NCBI RefSeq assembly: GCF_021535045.1
Contig: NZ_CP091056.1
Span: 558,001 to 622,000, forward strand
DNA: 64,000 bases
Direction of reading: 5' to 3'
DNA from: Ornithinimicrobium sp. INDO-MA30-4
GTDB lineage: Bacteria > Actinomycetota > Actinomycetes > Actinomycetales > Dermatophilaceae
Shown: positions 41,671-52,242 of the stretch, piece after piece
Position numbering within the stretch: position 1 is the first letter of the stretch
How the letters are laid out: every line of letters begins with the position of its first letter
The notes under the pieces: generated by a model
What the model was told of the DNA's origin: nothing
Databases searched by the model: none
Seen by the model: the letters and a program-made list of their open reading frames with translations, nothing else
Position numbers and translations under genes: made by a program

Positions 41671-43415
41671 TGACGACGCAAGCAGATATTTCTTCACAGG
41701 ACGTGACGTCTAACTCCGAGCCGGTGCTGTCCTTCGACAACGTCGATGTCCAATTCGGCACAGAGTTTGGCACTGTGCACGCAGTCAAGGGCGTCACCCT
41801 CGACGTCCACCCCGGTGAAGTCGTCGCCGTCGTTGGCGAGTCAGGCTCGGGCAAGTCCGTGACGTCGATGACGGCGCTGCGGTTGCTGCCCAAGAACGCC
41901 CGGATCAACGGCGGCGTCATGGTCAGCGGTCACGATGTCCAGTCCATTTCAGACCGGGCAATGCGTCGGGTCCGCGGCGACGACATCGCGATGATCTTCC
42001 AAGAGCCGATGACAGCGCTCAACCCGGTGCTCACGATCGGCGCTCAGTTGACTGAGTCGATGGAGTTGCACGGTGTCGCCAGCGGCAAGGCAGCGGTGAA
42101 GCGTGCCGTTGAGTTGCTGGACATGGTGGGCATCCCCGACCCAGAGAGGCGCGTCACCCAGTATCCGCACGAACTCTCGGGCGGTCAGCGCCAGCGTGTC
42201 GTCATTGCCATGGCGATTAGTTGTGACCCCAAGGTGATCGTGGCCGACGAGCCGACGACGGCCCTTGACGTGACGGTCCAGGCCGACATCCTCGACCTGC
42301 TTCGTTCGCTGAAGGACAAGCTCAACACCGGCATCTTGCTCATTACCCACAACATGGGTGTCGTCGCCGATATGGCTGACCGCGTTGCAGTGATGTTCAA
42401 GGGTGAGATCGTTGAGCAAGGGACCACTGAAGAAGTTCTGATGAACCCGCAGCACGCCTACACCAAGGTGCTGTTGGGGTCGGTGCCCCGTCTTGGCGCC
42501 GGGCGCGGGCAGATGGGCATCACGGTTACGGACGACGTTGACCCAGATGCTGAGTTGGCAATCGACCTGCGCAACCTGGTCATCGAATACCAGCGGCTGG
42601 GCAAGACGCCTTTCCGCGCGGTCGACGATGTCAGCTTCAAGGTCAAGCAGGGCGAGATTGTCGGCCTTGTGGGCGAGTCTGGCTCGGGCAAGTCCACAAT
42701 CGGCCGATGCGCGCTGGGCCTCATCCCCGCAGCGTCTGGAGAGTTCCGGCTCCTGGGCCAGGACATCGCCCAAATGAAGAAGTCAGAGCTCAAGGCTCTG
42801 CGGCGCCGTATTGGGGTCATCTTCCAGGACCCTGCAGCTTCGCTGAATCCACGAATGCCAATTGGCGAGTGCATTTCGGAGCCGATGGTGGTGCATGAGG
42901 TCGGCGACCGCAAGCAGCGCGAAGACAAGGTCTATGAGTTGCTGGACGCTGTTCAACTTCCTCGGGAGGTCTACAACCGTTATCCGCACGAGGTCTCGGG
43001 TGGTCAGCGTCAGCGCATTAGCGTTGCGCGAGCTTTGACTCTCGACCCTGAGTTGTTGGTTGCGGATGAGCCGACTTCGGCTTTGGACGTGTCGGTCCAG
43101 GCCAAGGTGCTGAAGATCTTCAGCGAACTGCAGGCTCAGTATGGCTTCGCATGCCTCTTCGTGAGCCACGATCTTTCGGTCGTGGACCTGCTGTCGCACC
43201 AAGTGGTGGTGTTGCAGAACGGCAAGATCGTTGAGAAGGGCACGCGCGAGCAGGTTCTGCACAACCCGCAAGAGGACTACACCAAGCGCCTGATTGCGGC
43301 AGCACCAGTTCCGGACCCCATTGAGCAGAAGCGTCGTCGCGACGAGCGTCACGACCTGCTGCGCTCCTTGGGTGACGAGGTTGTGGAGTTGAAGATGGGC
43401 GACCATCACAGCTGA
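41670..43415 (+). CDS. fused double-domain ABC ATPase (DppD-DppF type)
   Basis: Complete, 581 residues, with two nucleotide-binding domains in one chain. Domain 1: Walker A VGESGSGKSVTSMTAL, signature ELSGGQRQRVVIAMA, Walker B VIVADEPTTALD, switch LLITHNMGVV. Domain 2: Walker A VGESGSGKSTIGRCALG, signature EVSGGQRQRISVARA, Walker B LLVADEPTSALD, switch LFVSHDLSVV. All catalytic residues are intact in both halves. The linker carries the oligopeptide-type tail GTTEEVLMNPQHAYTKVLLGSVPRL. It drives the importer whose binding protein and permeases are upstream. Confidence 0.93.
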   Translation: MTTQADISSQDVTSNSEPVLSFDNVDVQFGTEFGTVHAVKGVTLDVHPGEVVAVVGESGSGKSVTSMTALRLLPKNARINGGVMVSGHDVQSISDRAMRRVRGDDIAMIFQEPMTALNPVLTIGAQLTESMELHGVASGKAAVKRAVELLDMVGIPDPERRVTQYPHELSGGQRQRVVIAMAISCDPKVIVADEPTTALDVTVQADILDLLRSLKDKLNTGILLITHNMGVVADMADRVAVMFKGEIVEQGTTEEVLMNPQHAYTKVLLGSVPRLGAGRGQMGITVTDDVDPDAELAIDLRNLVIEYQRLGKTPFRAVDDVSFKVKQGEIVGLVGESGSGKSTIGRCALGLIPAASGEFRLLGQDIAQMKKSELKALRRRIGVIFQDPAASLNPRMPIGECISEPMVVHEVGDRKQREDKVYELLDAVQLPREVYNRYPHEVSGGQRQRISVARALTLDPELLVADEPTSALDVSVQAKVLKIFSELQAQYGFACLFVSHDLSVVDLLSHQVVVLQNGKIVEKGTREQVLHNPQEDYTKRLIAAAPVPDPIEQKRRRDERHDLLRSLGDEVVELKMGDHHS

Positions 43416-43434
43416 TGCCTTGATCAGAAGTTCT

Positions 43435-43483
43435 GCCGAGCCCCGGCGCGACGACCCTGCGGTCGGATGTGTCGGGGCTCGGC
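43435..43483 (+). terminator. hairpin after the ABC importer operon
   Basis: GCCGAGCCCCG (43435-43445) and CGGGGCTCGGC (43473-43483) form an 11-bp perfect stem. The 27-base loop may fold further. It starts 19 bases after the ATPase stop. No T-tract follows. Confidence 0.5.
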
Positions 43484-43488
43484 GCATC

Positions 43489-43494
43489 TATGCT
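43489..43494 (+). promoter_or_regulatory. putative -10 box (TATGCT) for fmt
   Basis: TATGCT lies just after the operon terminator and 68 bases before the fmt GTG. It fits TAnnnT. No -35 was recognised. Confidence 0.3.
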
Positions 43495-43562
43495 GGGGTG
43501 TCACCCGTGGCCACCTTGCTGGCTCAGGGTGACGACGAGAGCATCACCAAGAAGGGATTTTT

Positions 43563-44506
43563 GTGCGGATTGTTTTTGCTGGGACACCGGAGCCAGCAGT
43601 CGCGTCTTTGGAGGCACTCATCGCCTCTGACCATGAATTGGTTGGTGTCATCACTCGGCCAGATGCCAAGGCAGGTCGTGGACGCTCGTTAGTGCCTTCC
43701 CCGATCCGTCAGGTCGCTGAACAGCACGGCATCCCGGTCATGACGCCGCGGAAGTTGACCGACGATGGCGTGGCTGAGCAGCTCGAAGAGTGGGCCCTGA
43801 GGCGATCCCGGTGGTCGCATACGGTGCTCTCGTCCCTTCAAGCCTGCTGGACTCTCCAATACATGGCTGGATTAACCTGCACTTTTCTCTCCTGCCGGCT
43901 TGGCGGGGTGCTGCTCCGGTGCAGCACGCCTTGATGGCAGGGGATGAGTTCACCGGAGCATCGACATTTCGCATTGAGAAGGGCCTGGACACGGGTCCGG
44001 TCTTTGGCATGTTGACCGAGCGCGTCCGCCCGCAGGACACAGCTGGCGATCTGTTGGCGCGGCTCTCGAGTGCTGGCGCATCGCTCCTTGTGGCTACGCT
44101 CGACGCGCTAGAGGCCGGGGAGCTGACGGCTGTGCCACAGTCCAGGGAAGGCATTTCGCTGGCCCCCAAAATCGTGGTTGCCGATTCCCAGGTGCTCTGG
44201 GATAAGCCTGCTCTCGCGATTGATCGCCTCGTTCGCGGCGTGACGCCAGCCCCTGGAGCGTGGACGACCTGGCGTGCGGAACGTCTCAAACTGGGGCCGG
44301 TGAGGATCGGGGAACAACCTGAGCCACCACTGGCACCTGGCGAAGTGCTCGTCACCAAGAAAGCCATCCTCGTGGGCTCCGCGACAGAGGCTGTGTCGCT
44401 GGGGATGGTGCAGCCCAAGGGCAAACCGATGATGAATGCTGTCGACTGGGCACGAGGAGCTCGCCTACAAGAGGGCGAATCAATGGGAGTTGAAAACAAT
44501 GGCTGA
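43563..44506 (+). CDS. fmt: methionyl-tRNA formyltransferase (one frameshift)
   Basis: Formylates initiator Met-tRNA. Restored length is 314 residues. The N-terminal domain has [20 protein letters not shown], the formyl-folate loop [15 protein letters not shown] and [11 protein letters not shown]; the C-terminal OB domain binds tRNA and includes [16 protein letters not shown]. One G is lost in GGG 43792-43794: adding it gives [23 protein letters not shown]. The residues [15 protein letters not shown] are typical. Its stop overlaps rsmB by 8 bases. A peptide deformylase gene is not adjacent. Confidence 0.93.
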
Positions 44507-45939
44507 TCGCCGAAAGCCCAAGTCAGCGACCGCGCCGTCGCAGCGCCAAAAATCCGCAGACCCGGCACGCGAAACTGCCTTTCGGACCCTGCGGGAAGTC
44601 AGCAACGGTGCCTACGCCAACCTTGAGTTGCCACACCAACTGCGCCGCTCACGCCTCAAGGGGCGCGACGCGGCATTCGCGACAGAGTTGACCTACGGGA
44701 CCTTGCGGATGCAGGGGCTCTACGACGCCATCATTGCCAGCGCTTCTCAGCGCTCAGTCACTGACCTTGACCCAGCCGTCGTCGACGTTCTGCGCCTTGG
44801 TGCGCACCAGATCCTCGATATGCGAGTGCCCGATCACGCTGCCGTCAGCGCCACGGTGGCATTGGCTCGCCAGCACGTCGGTCATGGCTCAGCGGGTCTG
44901 GTCAACGCCGTTCTTCGCCGGACCTCTGAGCGAACCCGGGAAGAATGGATCGAGTTGGTCACCGCCGATGCCAAGGATGACCTGAGCGCTCTGGCGATCA
45001 CCCACTCTCACCCACTGTGGGTCGTCCGCGCTCTTCGTGCTGCGCTGATGAGCACTCAAGGACTAGACAGCACAGCCGCGCTGGCCGAATTGGAGAAACT
45101 GCTTTCGGCCCATAACAACCCGGGTCCACTGACCCTCACGGCCCGCCCTGGCCTCGGCGCGGAGGACGGCCTAAAGCTGGCGGGCGCTACTCCAGCGTCC
45201 ATTGCGTCGACAGCCTGGTCCCTAGAGTCGGGCGACCCCGGCCTCATCCCCTCCATTCGGGACGGGCGGGCCTCAGTGCAGGATGCTGGCTCTCAACTGC
45301 TGGCCCTCGCTTTGGCTGCGGCTCCCATTGAGGGACGTGACGAACGATGGCTAGACATGTGCGCAGGGCCGGGAGGCAAGGCTGGATTATTGGCAGCCCT
45401 AGCACTCGAGCGAGATGCAGAACTAGTGGCCAACGAAGTTAGTCAGCCGCGCGCCGACTTAGTGGCAAACACTGTCGAGGCTGCGCAAAAAGCTGGTGCA
45501 CGGGTCACTATTAAGATTGGCGATGGCCGCGACATCGGCAATGACGAACCAGGCGCATACGACCGAGTCCTGGTCGATGCACCGTGCACGGGTTTGGGGG
45601 CCCTCCGCCGCCGACCTGATGCGCGTTGGCGCCGTAGCCCATCAGACTTGGGGGAGTTGAGCCCCCTCCAGCGAGAGTTGCTGCATTCAGCGTTGGACGC
45701 GGTGCGCCCCGGAGGGTCGTTGCCTACGCGACGTGTTCCCCCACGTGGTCGAAACTGAATTGGTCGTCTCCGACGTCATCAAGAAGTATGGGGATGCGGA
45801 AGTCTTTGATGTCCGACCCTATTTGGTGGATCGAGACGGCGAACCCATGTCTGATCTGGGTGTCGGCCAAGGTGCCCAAATGTGGACCCACTTGCACGGT
45901 ACTGACGGTATGTACGTCGCCTTGATTCGAAAGCTCTAG
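44499..45939 (+). CDS. rsmB: 16S rRNA m5C967 methyltransferase RsmB (two frameshifts)
   Basis: Restored length is 480 residues. N-terminal NusB-like domain ([36 protein letters not shown]), then the SAM domain: [18 protein letters not shown] (motif I), [21 protein letters not shown] (motif IV with the first Cys) and, only after repair, [15 protein letters not shown] (motif VI with the catalytic Cys). One G is lost in GGG 45714-45716 and one C in CCCCC 45738-45742. As printed the catalytic Cys segment is out of frame, so the annotation of activity depends on the repair. ATG 44499 overlaps fmt. Confidence 0.92.
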
Positions 45940-45949
45940 GGTGGAAACC

Positions 45950-46606
45950 ATGCAGATTAGCCCCAGCATCCTGTCCGCCGACTTCGCCAACCTGGAGTCC
46001 GAGTTGGGCCGCATCAGCAATGCGGACTGGGCCCATGTCGACGTGATGGACGCTCACTTTGTGCCCAACCTGACGTTGGGCACGCCCATCGTAGAGGCCC
46101 TGGCCAAGGTGTCGCCCATCCCCTTGGACGTGCACCTGATGATTCAAGACCCCGACCGGTGGGCTGCTGGCTATGCCGAGGCTGGCGCGAAGTCGGTGAC
46201 CTTCCACATCGAGGCGGTTGCCGACCCCATCAAGACCGCGCGGGCTATTCGAGCCGCCGGTGCGCGTGCCAGCATGGCTATTAAGCCAGGCACCGACTTC
46301 GAGCCCTATGCTGACTTGCTTCCCGAGTTGGACATGGTCTTGGTGATGACGGTTGAGCCCGGGTTTGGCGGTCAGTCCTTTATGGCCGATCAGATGACAA
46401 AAGTGGCCCAGGTTCGCCGTGCCGTTCAGCGCAGCGGTGGCGAAATCTGGATCCAGGTCGATGGCGGAGTGTCGGCAGACACGATTGGCCAATGCGCCGA
46501 AGCAGGGGCAGACGTCTTCGTTGCGGGATCGGCCGTTTACGGGGCCGATGACGCGGCCGCCCAGGTCAGCGCGCTCCGCTCGTTAGCTCAGCAGCACGAG
46601 CACTGA
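45950..46606 (+). CDS. rpe: ribulose-phosphate 3-epimerase
   Basis: Complete, 218 residues from ATG 45950. Interconverts ribulose and xylulose 5-phosphate in the pentose phosphate pathway. [38 protein letters not shown] (metal ligands His and Asp), [24 protein letters not shown] and [12 protein letters not shown] are all present. GTG 45941 three codons upstream is an alternative; ATG 45950 is preferred because AGGGTGGA lies at a proper distance before it. It follows rsmB by 10 bases. Confidence 0.94.
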   Translation: MQISPSILSADFANLESELGRISNADWAHVDVMDAHFVPNLTLGTPIVEALAKVSPIPLDVHLMIQDPDRWAAGYAEAGAKSVTFHIEAVADPIKTARAIRAAGARASMAIKPGTDFEPYADLLPELDMVLVMTVEPGFGGQSFMADQMTKVAQVRRAVQRSGGEIWIQVDGGVSADTIGQCAEAGADVFVAGSAVYGADDAAAQVSALRSLAQQHEH

Positions 46607-46611
46607 CCTTC

Positions 46612-47326
46612 ATGAGCCTTTGGAACGAACTGTTTAATGCCCAACTGGTGATCGGTGGCTATCCGATTGCCTGGCGCGAAATTGTTGGCAACCTCTTCGG
46701 GTTCGCTAGCGCAGTTGGTGGTATGCGCCGCCGGGTCTGGGCATGGCCGGTCGGGATCATTGGCAACGCTCTGCTCTTTACCGTGTTTATGGGTGTCTGG
46801 TTTGTTAACCCACAGGAGCATTCACTCTTTGGACAAGCCGCACGACAGGTCTTCTTCATTGTTGTCAGCGTGTATGGCTGGTGGCAGTGGAGCCGGTCGC
46901 GTAGGAGCCGTGCATCAGGCTCGCCTGCCATCACGCCGCGATGGGCAAGCAGGGCCGAGCGATTGAGCTATCTCGGGTTCTGGCTGGGCGCCGTGGTCAT
47001 CGCGCAATGGATCTTTGCTGCTGTAGGTGCTGGCTGGGAAGCCCCACGGTGGTATTTCTGGGCCGACGCTTGGATCTTTGTCGGCTCCATCGTGGCGACG
47101 TATGCGATGGCTCGGGGTTGGAATGACTTTTGGCTCGCGTGGATTGCCGTCGACTTGGTCGGCGTTCCGTTGCTGTGGCACGGAGGTTATTACCCTCTGC
47201 AGTCATGTTCGTCGTCTACGGAGCTTTGGTTTGTGGGGCTTCACCGTGTGGCTGAAAGCGTCCAAAGTTGAAGCGCCCACCGGGGGAGGCGCGGCTCTCG
47301 GGGCGCACCGTAGCCTTTGGGCATGA
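46612..47326 (+). CDS. pnuC: PnuC-type nicotinamide riboside transporter (two frameshifts)
   Basis: Restored length is 238 residues with seven hydrophobic segments. The PnuC family facilitates uptake of nicotinamide riboside. Visible marks are ENLFGFASAVGG-like GNLFGFASAVGGMRRRVWAWPVGI, VVSVYGWWQWSR (the WxxW-type substrate motif) and YFWADAWIFVGSIVATYAMARGWNDFW. After repair the last helix reads VMFVVYGALVLWGFTVWLKASK. One C is lost in CCC 47193-47195 and one T in TTT 47230-47232. It ends at TGA 47324-47326, overlapping the next ATG. Gene pairs with nadR or a kinase are not adjacent. A P-loop kinase lies 1.6 kb further on but on the other strand. Confidence 0.85.
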
Positions 47327-47774
47327 GCGACGCTTCCCCCTATGCCCTTTTCGGGCTCGCCGTTCTACGCGAGTAGCGCTGATTGGTGCCGTGGCCTGCT
47401 TAGTGGGTTTCGCCATCTTGGCCTTCGCCGTCACCGGCGAGGGCGAGGTCGGCTTTAATACCGGTGACCGCATCGGCACCCTGTTCTTTGGGGTGCTGCT
47501 CGCCGCAGGGCTATGGCGATTCGTGCAGCTCAAAGCGATTCCCAGCCAAGAGGGGCTGACGGTCATCAACCTGTTTTCTCGACGTGAGATTGAATGGCCC
47601 GAGATCGCCGCGATTGGCTTTTCAGACGGCGCCGCTTGGGTCACCCTCGAACTGACCGATACCGAAGAAATCTCCGTGATGGCGATTCAACGAGCCGACG
47701 GTGCCCGAGGGGTGGCGGAGGCCGGTCGCCTGGCCGCGCTCGTTGCCCATCACCAACGGGTTGAGCCGGGTTAG
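47323..47774 (+). CDS. PH-domain membrane protein, CFP-6-like (one frameshift)
   Basis: Restored length is 150 residues. ATG 47323 overlaps the pnuC stop. Adding a T to TTTT 47348-47351 gives MSDASPYALFRARRSTRVALIGAV; two membrane helices follow (VALIGAVACLVGFAILAFAV and IGTLFFGVLLAAGLWRFV) and then a PH-like domain, LTVINLFSRREIEWPEIAAIGFSDGAAWVTLEL. This matches the actinobacterial bPH family that includes low-molecular-weight antigen 6. The function is unknown. Its stop codon overlaps the stop of the convergent FUSC gene by three bases. Confidence 0.75.
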
Positions 47775-48952
47775 TCGTCGCTTTCGCTTGCCTCGGGGTC
47801 GTCATCGAGGTCATCTCGGGTTGGCGGCACCCGCTTGCGGGCCTCAGCACGCGACATACCCGTCAGAACGAGCAAGTCGACAACGGTTGATCGCACCTGG
47901 GCTCGCATGACCTCAGCTGACAAACCAGCACCGTTGCGTGACCAGGTGGAGCTGCGAGCCAAGTTGACCAGGTCTTCTCGTGCCTCGGTGGGGACTCGTT
48001 CGATCGCTAGTTGATCACTGATGTGGCTGGTGGCCATCGCGAGATCTTCCACCAAGATGATGTAAGTCTCCGGAACGAACTCTTTGCCAACGATGGCGAC
48101 ATCGGCACGTCGCACCAGCACTCGGACATCGCGAATCGCGAGATCCAGCGGCTCGACCAGGGCATCGATGGCCTTGACCCCCACTCGGTAGCGCCGACGC
48201 AGAGGTGACATTGAGGTTGCTGCCAAACCTTCGGTTGCCGAGTCGCGCAGGTCATCCAACTCTCCCTGCAACGCCCGTGCTTGCTGCAGGGCATTGGAGG
48301 TCAGTGTTTCGTCTCGCTCCCGCAGCGCCTGCGCAGTTAGCCCTAAGACCTGCGCTACGTGAGCCAGCACCTGAATGGCCTGATTGCGTGGTCGGCGCAC
48401 CAATCGTGAAGTGGGGGCGAGCATGGCGATCACCAGGGCGACAGCCCCACCGACCACGGCGTCTAGCCACCGACCTAGGGCCTGTCCATCACCAGTCACC
48501 AAGGTGGCCACAATGACCCCCTGGATGCCGGCCTGCAGCATGAGCAGCTGACCAGCTCCAGCGAGGACTGCTAACGACATGGCGACCATGGCTACCGCGG
48601 CAATCTGCCAGATGCCACTGCCGAAGACGTGGACAAAGAGGTCACCCACCGCAACACCGATGGCAACGCCAATCGTCAACTCAACGACGCGCTTGACGCG
48701 GTTGCCGTAGGTCAGCCCGAGGCAAACCATGGCCGTGACAGGAGCAAAGAAGGGGAGCGGGTGCCCTAACAGTGCCGTGGCGAGCCACCATGCCAATCCC
48801 GCGCCGACAGCCGCTTGGACGATCAAGAAGAGGCGAGAGCGCAGGCGCCGTGCGCTGCGGACAACCTCTCGGCGCGGGACCCGGAGCACACGTGCAGCGG
48901 TCGCGATCCATCGGGCTTCGGTGGTGCCCTCTGGCCTCGTTGCCTCACTCAT
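47771..48952 (-). CDS. FUSC / aromatic acid exporter-like membrane protein
   Basis: Complete, 393 residues from the ATG at 48952 (MSEATRPEGTTEARW). The N-terminal half has about six membrane helices beginning LFLIVQAAVGAGLAWWLATALLG and includes FFAPVTAMVCLGLTYGNRVKRVVE, typical of FUSC proteins. The C-terminal half is a soluble helical domain (QVLGLTAQALRERDETLTSN). The family exports aromatic acids or other organic anions; the substrate here is unknown. The start overlaps the end of the kinase gene by 8 bases, so both form one reverse operon. Upstream in-frame codons exist up to 49060 but would lie inside the kinase gene. Confidence 0.78.
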   Translation of the reverse strand: MSEATRPEGTTEARWIATAARVLRVPRREVVRSARRLRSRLFLIVQAAVGAGLAWWLATALLGHPLPFFAPVTAMVCLGLTYGNRVKRVVELTIGVAIGVAVGDLFVHVFGSGIWQIAAVAMVAMSLAVLAGAGQLLMLQAGIQGVIVATLVTGDGQALGRWLDAVVGGAVALVIAMLAPTSRLVRRPRNQAIQVLAHVAQVLGLTAQALRERDETLTSNALQQARALQGELDDLRDSATEGLAATSMSPLRRRYRVGVKAIDALVEPLDLAIRDVRVLVRRADVAIVGKEFVPETYIILVEDLAMATSHISDQLAIERVPTEAREDLVNLARSSTWSRNGAGLSAEVMRAQVRSTVVDLLVLTGMSRAEARKRVPPTRDDLDDDPEASESDD

Positions 48953-49535
48953 CGTCTGCTCCGTGGATCCCGAAGTGGGCTGGGACGGCCCAGGTGTTGG
49001 TGGCGAAGTACGTCGCTTCTTGTGCGGCCCATCGATCCCAGTGAGGCTCGAACATGGCACCGTCGCGTGCTAGTGCTCGTCGGCGGCGGACGTTTTCGGG
49101 TGCCTCTATCCACACGCGAAGGTCGTAATCATCAGGGCTTGCGGTGATCGACCCGACCCCTTCGACGATAATGACCTGCTGTGGCTTCACCGTGGTCAGC
49201 AGCCCGGGTTTGTCGTGGTGCCAGTCCCACAAGCGGTATGTTGCCGACTCACCTCTATGCAGCGGCGCAAGAATGTCGCGTCGCACAATCTCGACCGAGG
49301 CTGCCAGCCCTTGCCACCCGGGATACAGGCCATCCATGTGAATGACGCGAGTGCTGCCGGGGGCGCAACTGAGTTCGCGTCGAAGGTCACGGGCCAAGGT
49401 CGTTTTGCCCGTTCCGCTCCGTCCGTCGATCCCGACGAGGACAGGGCGACCCAGTGACAGGTGGGGGCTGATCGCCGCACGCAAATGCGTGATCACGGCA
49501 GGGTCATCTTGCGTCAGCCACCGGTGCGCCTTCAT
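48945..49535 (-). CDS. uridine kinase-like P-loop NTPase
   Basis: Complete, 196 residues. Walker A is [33 protein letters not shown] is the substrate-binding Asp motif of uridine kinase-like enzymes. VIIVEGVGSIT (Walker B region) and WIEAPENVRRRRALARDG (lid with arginines) follow. Such proteins phosphorylate nucleosides or related small molecules; the true substrate is not shown. In relatives it is often listed as ATP-binding protein. pnuC on the other strand raises the question of a nicotinamide riboside kinase role, but no direct evidence supports that. Frame intact. Confidence 0.75.
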   Translation of the reverse strand: MKAHRWLTQDDPAVITHLRAAISPHLSLGRPVLVGIDGRSGTGKTTLARDLRRELSCAPGSTRVIHMDGLYPGWQGLAASVEIVRRDILAPLHRGESATYRLWDWHHDKPGLLTTVKPQQVIIVEGVGSITASPDDYDLRVWIEAPENVRRRRALARDGAMFEPHWDRWAAQEATYFATNTWAVPAHFGIHGADDE

Positions 49536-49544
49536 CGACTCGCG

Positions 49545-50181
49545 TCAGGCTTTGCGCTCTGAGTCGGCTAGGGCAGCCACGTCCGCTTCGTCGCCGGTGA
49601 TGTCGGTCTGGGCGACGCCAGTCCGACCAAAGGCGTGCAATATCAGCTCGATCGGTGCCCCAGTGAGCACGACCGATGCCCGACCAGCGCTTGGCCGATG
49701 AGCCAGCATCCGCCCGTATCCGGGTGAAACGAGCACTACGCCCGTGGGGGCCTGGCGATAGGAAATTTTGGCAATTCTTCGAGGGAATCCCAGACGCCCT
49801 GCTCCGTCTGCGATGACATCTCCGCGGGGGACCAGTCAGGTTGGGCCCGACGAATGTCCTCGTGGTGGATCACGAACTCAGCGGTGTTGATCGCATTATC
49901 GACTGCAGGGATGGCGGTTGGTGCCCATTTGGGTGGCCCTTGGCGTACTAAACCAACGAGGTCTGCAAAGTCTCGTGCGGCGAACTCATCCTGGACCTTG
50001 TCGGTGTGCCCAGCAAAGCGGAGACACCAATGCCGGGAAGAGTGTCCGGACGACGCTCCCTGATTACCAGGTGGGCGAGCAGGTCCTTCACCGTCCAGGG
50101 CGAGCACAGCGTCGGAGCATCGGGCCCCACCGCCAGGGCAGTGTCGCAGAGGGCTTGGCGTTGCTGCTGAGCGAGAATCAT
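49545..50181 (-). CDS. TIGR03085 / mycothiol-dependent maleylpyruvate isomerase-like protein (two frameshifts)
   Basis: Restored length is 212 residues, the family's usual size. From ATG 50181 it reads MILAQQQRQALCDTALAVGPDAPTLCSPWTVKDLLAHLVIRERRP, the metal-binding DinB-like start with its His. One base is missing at AAA 50015-50017 (plus-strand view), restoring VSAFAGHTDKVQDEFAA, and one at GGGGG 49746-49750, restoring IARPPTGVVLVSPGYG. A second His motif is FVIHHEDIRR. Members bind a metal and may use mycothiol; the reaction is unknown. It is divergent from the ABC exporter genes. Confidence 0.8.
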
Positions 50182-50356
50182 GGATCTATCCAAGCACTTG
50201 GGGCTGACATCGGCCTGCGAAGGGGCTACCCATGTGCGATCGGCCATCCGTTGCGTGGCAAGATGACGTGTTCCTAGATCAAACTTCTGCGCGCGCGGTC
50301 GGGGGCTGCTGCGCACAGCACTCGAAAGGTTGAATCAAGATGTCAGTGTCGTGTCG

Positions 50357-52242
50357 ATGACGGCAGCCAGACCTGTGCAACCGCCTAAACCCGACGCCGC
50401 AGTTCTGCGTGAAGGCTTGGGCATCGTGTGGTCCGGCATGCGCCAAGAGAAGCGCATGATCACGATCGCGGTGATTGGTGCTGCGCTCTGGGCCGCGGCC
50501 ACCGTCGCCACCTCTATGGCCATCGGCTACATCACGGAGAACATCATCACCCCCGCCGCGACGTCGGGGATGTCACCGGGGCGGCGCTGTGGAGCATCGT
50601 CGGTCTGCTGGGCGCCATCCTGGTGGCGAACGCCTTAGGCGTGATCCTGCGCCGGGTCTGGGCCGTGAAAGCAGGCTTCAACTTGCAGGCCTCCTACCGC
50701 CGACGGGTGACACGCCAATACCTCCGGTTGCCGTTGACCTGGCACCACCGGCACCCTTCTGGCCAGCTGCTTTCCAACGCACACGCCGACATTGAAGCCA
50801 CCTGGATGGTTTTCAACCCGTTGCCGATGGCCATCGGCGTCATCTTCATGTTGGCCATAGCCGGGACGCAAATGTTCTTTGTTGACCCGACACTGGCGTT
50901 GATCGGGCTCTTGGTCTTCCCGCTACTTTTTGCCGCCAACTTAGTGTTCCAGCGTTACATGTCGCCACGTGTCACGGCAGCGCAACAGTTGCGAGCGCAG
51001 GTCAGTGAAGTCGCACATGAGTCGTTTGAGGCTGGCCTCGTCGTCAAGGCATTGGGTCGCGAGCGCGAAGAATCTGCCAGGTTTGATGCTGCGACCTACG
51101 CGCTGCGCGATTCGATGATTCGGGTGGGCCGGACTCGTGGCGTTTTCGAGCCAGTCATCGAAGCGATTCCGACCTTGGGCACCTTGGCGGTGCTCGGCGT
51201 GGGGACGGCTCGCGTTGCCAATGGAGATCTCGTAGCAGCCGATGTTGTCGAAATTGCCTACCTATTCTCCATTCTTGCCTTTCCCGTCCGCGCGTTGGGC
51301 TGGGTGTTAGCCGAATTGCCCCGCACCGTGGTCGGTCACCGCCGCGTCAGTTCGGTGCTTCAAGCTCAGGGGAGCATGGAGTACGGGGATGTCGCGCTGG
51401 CCGCTTCGGGCCCCGCTCGCTCGGAGTCTCGAAACATCGAGTTTGGCTATCAGGAGTACGCCGCCCCGGAAGAGTTGGGCAGCCGAGCCGCGACCGCTGA
51501 AGAACCAGGCGACGTCGTGCCTGCCATACGGGGCGTGCACCTCGACATCCCCGCTGGCTCAACGACGGCATTGGTGGGACCTACGGGTTCCGGCAAGTCG
51601 ACCTTGTCCAACATCGTGGTGCGCTTGGTCGATCCAGATGCAGGCGTCGTCTCGCTTGATGGTCTGGACCTGCGCTCGATTGAGCAAGGTGGCGTGACGG
51701 ATGCTGTGGCTCTGGTCGCTCAGCAGACCTTCATGTTCGACGGCACAGTTCGAGACAACGTGGATCTGGGCTTGGGCATGTCAGATGACGAAGTCTCTCG
51801 CGCGTTGGCTATCGCCCATGCCGATGAGTTTGTTGAACAGTTGCCCGATGGAATGGACACCGAGATCGGCGAACGGGGCGGCTCCCTCTCCGGCGGTCAG
51901 CGTCAGCGCGTGGCCCTAGCCCGGGCGGTCGCACGATCTCCGCGGATGTTGGTGCTCGATGACGCCACGAGCGCGGTCGACCCAAAGATTGAGCAAGACA
52001 TTCTGGCGTCCCTGCGCGACTCCGCCAGCGGCACCACGGTGCTGGTGATCGCCTACCGAATGGCCACCGTGCGACTAGCTGATCGCATTGTCTATATGGA
52101 AGATGGCGCCATCCAGGACGAGGGCTCACACGAAGAGTTGATGGGGCGCTGCACTGGCTACGCCGACTTGGTCAGCGCCTACGCCCGAGAGGCCGCCGCG
52201 CGGGCAGCAATCGCCGCGGATGAGGAGGAGTCGCATGGCTGA
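50357..52242 (+). CDS. ABC exporter half-transporter with degenerate ATP site (one frameshift)
   Basis: Restored length is 628 residues: six membrane helices, then a nucleotide-binding domain. Walker A GPTGSGKSTLSNIVV and signature GSLSGGQRQRVALARAV are canonical. Walker B ends LVLDDATSAVD, with Asp in place of the catalytic Glu, and the switch loop is LVIAYRMATV, with Tyr in place of His. This is the pattern of the non-hydrolysing half of a heterodimeric exporter. An acidic insert of about 40 residues precedes the nucleotide domain. One C is missing at CC 50556-50557 (NIITPARDVGDVTGAALW). ATG 50357 is preferred; TTG 50330 is possible. The gene overlaps its partner by 8 bases. Confidence 0.87.

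Noticed and set aside
48945..49535. Calling the P-loop kinase a nicotinamide riboside kinase because pnuC is near
   Set aside because: It is on the opposite strand 1.6 kb away and has only general uridine-kinase-like motifs; the substrate cannot be claimed.
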